Source of the DNA: Pomphorhynchus laevis
Taxonomy: Eukaryota > Acanthocephala > Palaeacanthocephala > Echinorhynchida > Pomphorhynchidae
Length of the DNA: 64,000 nt
Assembly: GCA_012934845.2 (NCBI GenBank)
Contig: WNNJ02002117.1
Coordinates: 1 to 64,000 of the forward strand
Direction of reading: 5' to 3'
The position numbers and the translations under genes were made by a program. Numbering within the stretch: the stretch's first letter is position 1; every line of letters begins with the position of its first letter. The notes under the pieces are model-generated. The model ran no database searches, had not been told where the DNA came from, and saw only the letters and a list, made by a program, of their open reading frames with translations. Below, one piece after another: positions 57,801 to 64,000 of this stretch.

Positions 57801-60800
57801 AGTTTAGTTTTACGTGGCAAATGCGCGTTAGTGCACGCTTACATGACCACAACAAAATCTAAATGATGTTTCGAGGATGTGGGTACGGAGACGGCATTTG
57901 AATGCAATAAAGGAGGGAGCGCGGCGGACGTCGAGTGGAAGCTGATTTCAGGCGAGTGAGGCGGCGACGAGAAAGGATCGAAGACCGTAGTTGTTAGAGT
58001 AATTGGGAACGGAGAGTAAGAAGGAATTAGAACGCAGTGATAGAGAGGTGGGATGAGTGTCGTCTAAGAAAGAGAGGTTGATGAACGATTGGGAGCCGAC
58101 AGCGATGAGACGAAAAGTTACGAGAAGGCGGAGTTTGATGCGGATGTGGATGGTAGGCTAGGAGAGTTGGGCAAGATATGTGGATGTGTAGTCAAAGCGG
58201 CTAGGACGTATGAGTACTCGAACGGCGGAGTTGATGACGCGTTGTAGGGGTAGGATGATGGATTTTGGAGAATTGGCGAAAAGGTTGAGGCAGTAATCGA
58301 TTTTAGTGAAAAGAAGCGATGAAAAAAAGACATATAAGAACGGATATCGATAAGGGGGCGGATACGGCGGATGTCACGGAGAATTAAGTTAGACGAGCGA
58401 ACCTTGTCGCAGACGAAGGGTTTAAGGGAAAGGTGATTATCGAAATTAAATCCTAATAAAGTGAGATTGTGGACTACGGGAATTATTGATGATGCAAAAG
58501 ATACAGGGGTAGGAGATATGTTAGGTCGACGGGGGATTATCCACATTATTTTAGACTTGTCTGGGTTTAGAACGAGACGAAGATGGGAGAGAGGTTTGTA
58601 GATGGAAGAAAGACAGTTGGAGGCAGAAATTGTGATATCGTGTATGCGATGGGCGGGTGCATGTGCATATATGAGGATGTCATCGGCGTATTGCATGACG
58701 TTAAAGGAGTAAGGTTTGATAAACGGAGAGAGATCGCCAATTAGAGTGGGGAGAAAAGCACGGGTCTTAGGACTAAACCTTGTGGGATCCCGCACAAAAT
58801 AGGGATGGGAGGAGAGAGTGATGAATTTGAACAGACTCGAAAAGAACGGTCGGATAGATATGAGGCAAAACATTCTACGGAGGAGGAAGAAAAACCGTAA
58901 TCAACACGAAGGCGAGAAAGGAGGATGGAGTGGTCGACGATGTCGAAGGCGGATGAGAGGTCGAGGGACATGAGAACAATATATTGAGCCTTGTCACGAG
59001 AAATGGGTAGATCGCTGTAAACTTTCATGCATGCGATTTCTGTGGAGTGATTGGTGCAGGAAGCGGATTGGTAAAGATGGTACAGATTAGATGAAGATAG
59101 ATAAAAGTTGATCTGTATTAAGATAAGGCGCTCTAAGAGCTTGGAAAGAGTAGGGAGAAGTGTAATGGGGCGATAGCTAGAATGAAGTGAGGGTTCGAGT
59201 GATTGTTTTTTAAGGAGGGGACGAACGATGGTGGATTTCCAGTGTGATGGAAATATACGACTGCGGATGGACGAGGTAAACAAGGTGGTGAGGAAAGGGA
59301 TATCGATGAGCACATAGATTTAAGTATAGGGGTAGGTTGGGAATCGGCAGGTGAGGTTTAGTTGGGCAAGAACATGAGGACATATGATACTTCGGCAGGT
59401 GAGACAGGGAGAATATGAAAGAGTTCCTGGAGGATGAGGCAGGGCGAGTAGCAGTGAGATGGAATATAGACAGGGTTGTGAGAGAGAGCAAAGTGAATGC
59501 TTTGGTTTGAAGAAATAACGAATAATCATGGGGGTTGATGTTACAAGACGGAGAGTCGCGAGAATGGCATGAGTTAAAAGTATGCCATATAGACTTAGAG
59601 TTTAATAAAGTGTTGATTTTATTATGCCAGCAGTTGCAGTTGGTACGTAATATGTGGGTATAAGACCGGCGAAGATCAAGATAGGAATCACGGAGATACA
59701 GAGTGAGCGAGCGGATATCACGTCTGAGAAAGCGGTGATAGACTCGAAAAGCATGACAGATTCAACGCTTTGAGATTAGGCATTTGATGTCAAACCATGG
59801 GTTACGGTGCAAGCGATGGTGAGTGTGAGGCTTGAACGGCAAGAGCAGATTGAGAATGGATGTGAGTTCAGAGTCGAAAAGAAAGGCAATATCGTGTGGA
59901 GAGGATTATGCTATTGTGTGAGAAGAAGGATACGATTTAAGTAAGGCGAAGCGAAAAAGCGGTAGGTCAAGTTTCTCCAAGGGCGACGAAGGATGGTAAA
60001 TGTATGAAGCGGGAAGTGATTGGAAGTAAGATCAAGGGTGACGAGAAAGTGATGGGATATACCAGGAACGGAGATGAACAGTGATGTGTATGCAGCAAAA
60101 CGATCCGGGACAGCGATGATGTCGAGTGGCCCGCCAAAGATATGTGTTGGGGCAGTGGAGATGAGTTTGTAATTGGAGTTGGATAGAATGTTGATGAACC
60201 GGATGGAATCGGTGGAAGAGAGGCGGTCTAGGCAGATGTTGAAGTCGCCTAAAACGAGTGAAGGGATTGAGGACAAAGAACAATGAGAAAAGAGGTCAGC
60301 GGGTTTGTAAAAAATAAATATGTAGGAGCTTATGAACCAGGACGGTATACAATGGCGAGATCTAAAGTGATCGGGCTAGAAGAACGACAAGTGAGCAATT
60401 CAAAAGAGCAACTGAAATAAGGAGTGATTTTGCGAAGAGACGCAGGGTGACGGGCGAATGCGACGATGCCGCCATGATTAGAGAATTTAGAAGGGGGTGA
60501 GCTGAGGGGGCCGGCGGATTTGACTAGTGAGCAACTGGCAGAGAACATACGGCGAATGGAAAGGTCATCGGAATCGGAGTGCCAGAATTCGGTGAGGCAG
60601 AAGAGATCGATGGATTGCTTGGTAAATAGATTGTGGATAAGACGGATTTATTGAGAATAGATCTAGTGTTGAGGAGGCCGAGGCGGAAATCGTGTGTGGT
60701 GGTGAAAGTGTCTAGCGAAGAAGATACATAAGGGAGATGGAGCGCTATCGAATATTTGGGCGGGTGTGGACAACTTGAAAATTTCGGATTATGTTTCGGA

Positions 60801-61310
60801 TGGTGAGAGATGTTTCGCCGTTTTCCTTGCGACGTCGTTTTTTGATACAGGCAGAAGAGAGTTGAGCGATTTCAGAAGTTGTGCGATCAGGGAAAATTCG
60901 AGTGGTTGAAGATGGCATGAGTTTAAATCGTTGAGATAGGACAGAGGACGCGTGAGAGTGATGCTTGAAAACAATTTTTAGGAGAGAGGGCTTAGAAGGA
61001 CTAGATTGAGAAGATTTGTTTAGACGGATGAATGCGACAGGAAAGATGTACTTGAAAAATGATGATTTATTCGCAGGAACAAGAGACGATAGGATGAATC
61101 TGAAGGCGGAAACATCGTGGTCGAGACGTGCTTGTGGATATAAGGAGGTGGAAGGAGTGATATTAGAGACGATGACGCAACGATCGAGAGAAGGAAAGCG
61201 TTTCCGTAAAGAAGAACGAGTGACGTAAGTGGGTGAGATCACGATAGGATAGCTGGCAGCTGAGGATTTGAAGGGAGTTGGTTTGACGACGGGAGACAAA
61301 GAGGATAATA
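57801..61310 (-). pseudogene. CR1/jockey-like LINE with ORF1, endonuclease and RT remains
   Basis: Read on the - strand: an ORF1 end (61299-60745: RCVIVSNITPSTSLYPQARL, LKIVFKHHSHASSVLSQRFK, RIFPDRTTSEIAQL), then an apurinic-type endonuclease in two pieces (60548-60330 with GGIVAFARHP and AIVYRP; 60276-59911 with LVLGDFNICLD, PTHIFGGPLDIIAV, ISHHFLV where SDH is usual), then RT (59313-58741 with IVRPLLKK, SYRPITLLPTLSKLLERLI, LDLSSAFDIVDHSIL, GIPQGLVLRP) and, in another frame, 58873-58118 with MQYADDILIY and LVLNPDKSKIMW. A frame change falls right after GIPQG. Total 3.5 kb, 5'-truncated near 61310. GC is well above the window average. Confidence 0.85.
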
Positions 61311-62185
61311 ATAATTTAACAACTTATTAAAAAATTATTATTAATTTTAAAACTAACTATAAAGATTAATTGCTACGTTCTTTATTGCATTTCAGCATTA
61401 TTAATATAATTGACTAGAGAGATCAAAGCAATAAAATCACATCACGTTGATAATCACCAAAATTAAATGGGATCCTGTATGTTTCAATTGACATTAACGT
61501 AAAATTTCCTATTTTGACAACGAGCAGCATGAATACAATAAGACTGTAAAAATATAGCATTTGGATATATCTATAAGATAAAAATTACATATCAGCGAGA
61601 AATGAAATTATTTTACAAAGCAAACCTAATTATTTCGTAACTTCTCAAATTGTAAATCAGTGAATGAAAAACATAAAGAATATGAAACGCAGAAACAAAT
61701 ATGAGAGTATATATAAAGATAAATAAAAATAAAGATAAATAATTATAAATAATAAATAATCACATAAAATTTTATACAATTTATATCTATCTGATAAGTT
61801 TATTATTAATTCCTGCTGCCGCTACGAGCGATGGGGACAAGTAACAAAATGTAAAAGATTTACAAAATAAATTCAAAATCACAAATAAAAAGAAATATAA
61901 TTTACAGATAAAACTAGCGTTGTATTTCGTACAGTTGCAGAAGAGTTAAATTATTAAGTAATTACATGTTCTTGCGTGCATTAGTTCTGATTATTCAACC
62001 GATTACAATCAAACCAGATCCATATCAATCCAGATTCAGAAAGACACAATAAAAAAACTATACAACTGTCGGCTCGCTTAGCTCGCCAATTTGAAAAGTT
62101 ATTGATATGCCATCAGGTAAGTGCTGTTCGTGTAATGGTGCTACAATTAACATTTGTAACAATAAAATTTATTAAAATTTACAAT
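61311..62185. other. Intergenic AT-rich stretch
   Basis: I see no gene or recognisable repeat. Confidence 0.6.
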
Positions 62186-62830
62186 AAAAATCAATTTTTA
62201 TGAATTGACTAATAAATAAAAGACGATAGAATAAGGATTAGAAGTCATCAGGAGGAACTGCTATGATATCAGGTTTCAGCCCATACTGGTCGACCCAGCA
62301 TATCAGCGGAGCAAAATACAAGCTAAGGACGTATTTCTTCTGATTAAATTCGATTATCTTGTGTATCTAATACTAATGCAAAGTATATTATTTATTATCC
62401 ATAATTTTCTCTCTCTTAATAGTTTAAATTTATTTTTTATTATATTTTGATGATTTATATATTTTGTAAATCAAAATTTGAAATTAAATTCATCACACTT
62501 GCTTAAAAATGAGCAGAAAAATAATGTCTATAAATAATAAATAGTTTAAGTATTTCTGACAGAGGTTATAATAACAGGAAAACAAAGCCTATAGATCATC
62601 AGAAAAAAACAGCTATGTATCAAGTTTCGGCATTTATTGCTCGACCAACATGGAAGCGGGGCAAAATACATTCTAATGACGTATTTCCTCTGATGAAATT
62701 TGATTATATGGTGTATCTTATTTGAATACAAAGAATATTATTTATTATCCATCTATAAAAATTTACGCTTAATAGTTTAAATTTTTAATAATAACTTTAT
62801 GATTTATATATTGTAAATTTAATATTTTGA
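62186..62830 (-). mobile_element. Two tandem Penelope-like terminal repeat fragments, inverted
   Basis: 62186-62470 and 62545-62830 each carry the GGAACTGCTATGATATCAGG-type core, the GTATTTC.TCTGAT string and TTATTTATTATCC, followed by a worn RT end. They differ from each other and from the 36.7- and 45.1-kb copies, so they are older. Confidence 0.75.
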
Positions 62831-63004
62831 TAATATTTTGTTGATTTATAATTCTTCATTATAATACACATAAATCAAATTCATCAAACTTGCTAAAAAA
62901 TGAGCAGAAAAATAATAATGTCGTACCAATAATGCACAATTTAAATATTTCTGGCAGATGTTATATTACCGTGAAAACAATGTCCACAGGCCAACAATAA
63001 CTTG

Positions 63005-64000
63005 TCAGGAAAATAAATCAGATCAGCTCACTGAATTTATGTATTTTATACTATATATAAATCAATTATATACTATATAATATAAAAATTATATACTGAT
63101 TATAAAAACTTTTAAGAGATAATAAACTAAAAGATCTTTATGTAAATAAAAGAAGTTTTTCTAAAAATATCATTTGTTCAATAAATCAAAGACTAATTAA
63201 CGAATATGATAGGTTGAGTTGTATAAAAGACGGTTATTGTAATATAAAATACTATAATCGGACAATAAATGTTAATAATAACAATAGAAAATATACATTA
63301 ACCATAAACTTCATTAATAAATGTATAGATAACATAAATATAGCCGGACTTTTAAATAATTCTAAAAGTAAAGAAATAATAGGGTCAGATTTAAGTAAAT
63401 ATATTCCTAAAATAAGGTATAAACTCCTACCACCATTAGGACGAAAAATTTGTAATTATAATAAAGAATTAAAATCAATATGTAACGATAATATTAGAAA
63501 CATAATGGAAACAGAATGCAATTGTAAAAGTCTTAGTTTTGATAAAATAAATGAACATATATGTACCCATAATCTAGAATTAATTGAAAATTGTGAATTA
63601 AGAAAGCTGCTATCAAAAGGGTATAAATATAGATTAAATAATAACAACGACAAAAATAAAATTTACAATTCGTTATATAATAACTTAAATGATTACTTTA
63701 GTAAGCTGATTAATGGTGAAAGCTCGAATATATCTAAGATAAAAATTTGGAAAGATTATATATTTGATAAAATTAAAAATAAAATAAAAATAACAAACAA
63801 TTATAAAAGGAAAGATAAAATTAATAAAGATATGTATAAAGAACTTACTAAATTAAAGGATAATTATATAATAACAACTATTGATAAAGCTAGTAATAAC
63901 TTTGTCTTCATATGCAAAAATCTTTATTATGATATACTAATGAAAGAGGTTAATTCTAATGATTTAAATGTAAATCCAACATATGAACGTAGTGAGTTGA
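63005..64000 (+). mobile_element. Penelope-like element, N-terminal part of the polyprotein, running off the window
   Basis: After a terminal repeat edge (CAGATCAGCTCACTGAATTT) an AT-rich frame on the + strand reads FINKCIDNINIAGLLN, IPKIRYKLLPPLGRKICNYN, CNCKSLSFDKINEHICTHNL, LRKLLSKGYKYRLN, LKDNYIITTIDKASNNFVF. This is the region before the RT palm in the same Penelope-like family (GPKYR and DKA.NNIVFVCK blocks). It looks well kept within the window; the RT core would lie beyond 64000. Confidence 0.75.

Noticed and set aside
1-64000. tRNA, rRNA, CRISPR arrays and bacterial-type signals
   Set aside because: None were seen; introns, LINEs and metazoan protein families show this is animal nuclear DNA.

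Overview
The window is animal nuclear DNA: AT-rich, with GT-AG introns and many retroelement remains. It suggests an invertebrate. The host genes (filamin, a ZDHHC24-like palmitoyltransferase) are metazoan families, and Penelope-like elements, a hammerhead ribozyme and an R2-type LINE with a restriction-like endonuclease fit invertebrate genomes. I cannot place it to phylum from sequence alone.

Region 1 (1-22.9 kb) is the 3' part of a filamin gene on the + strand. I resolved 13 exons by hand. They join into one open frame of 4,726 codons plus a stop. Filamin Ig repeats lie at both ends. Between them sits one exon of 11,769 nt (3,923 codons) encoding a disordered, internally repeated segment: a 102-residue higher-order repeat, a histidine-rich PHDHH array and a GRYPDEH array. 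Both flanking introns are phase 1 and the exon is a multiple of three, so skipping it would restore an ordinary filamin. It sits where repeat 18 is expected. Introns carry foldback and duplicated elements.

Region 2 (23-29 kb) holds a 5'-truncated R2-superfamily LINE with two endonuclease domains in tandem, a second LINE 3' fragment, and short Penelope-like pieces. Region 3 (28.9-32.6 kb) is a two-exon ZDHHC24-like gene on the - strand with an altered catalytic motif; its intron contains dispersed repeats and a complete hammerhead ribozyme core.

Region 4 (32.6-46.9 kb) is mostly non-coding. It holds a long foldback element and a Tc1/IS630-type DDE transposase split into two halves 9.8 kb apart, with Penelope-like sequence at both breakpoints. 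Region 5 (47-53.1 kb) is sparse, ending in a GA-rich tract and a small cysteine-rich gene. Region 6 (53.8-64 kb) is retroelement-dense: a Penelope-like copy, a CR1/jockey-like LINE with ORF1, endonuclease and RT remains, and a third Penelope-like copy running off the end.

Only filamin, the ZDHHC gene and the cysteine-rich gene look like host genes with good support. All calls rest on reading the sequence and on recalled family knowledge; no searches were run.
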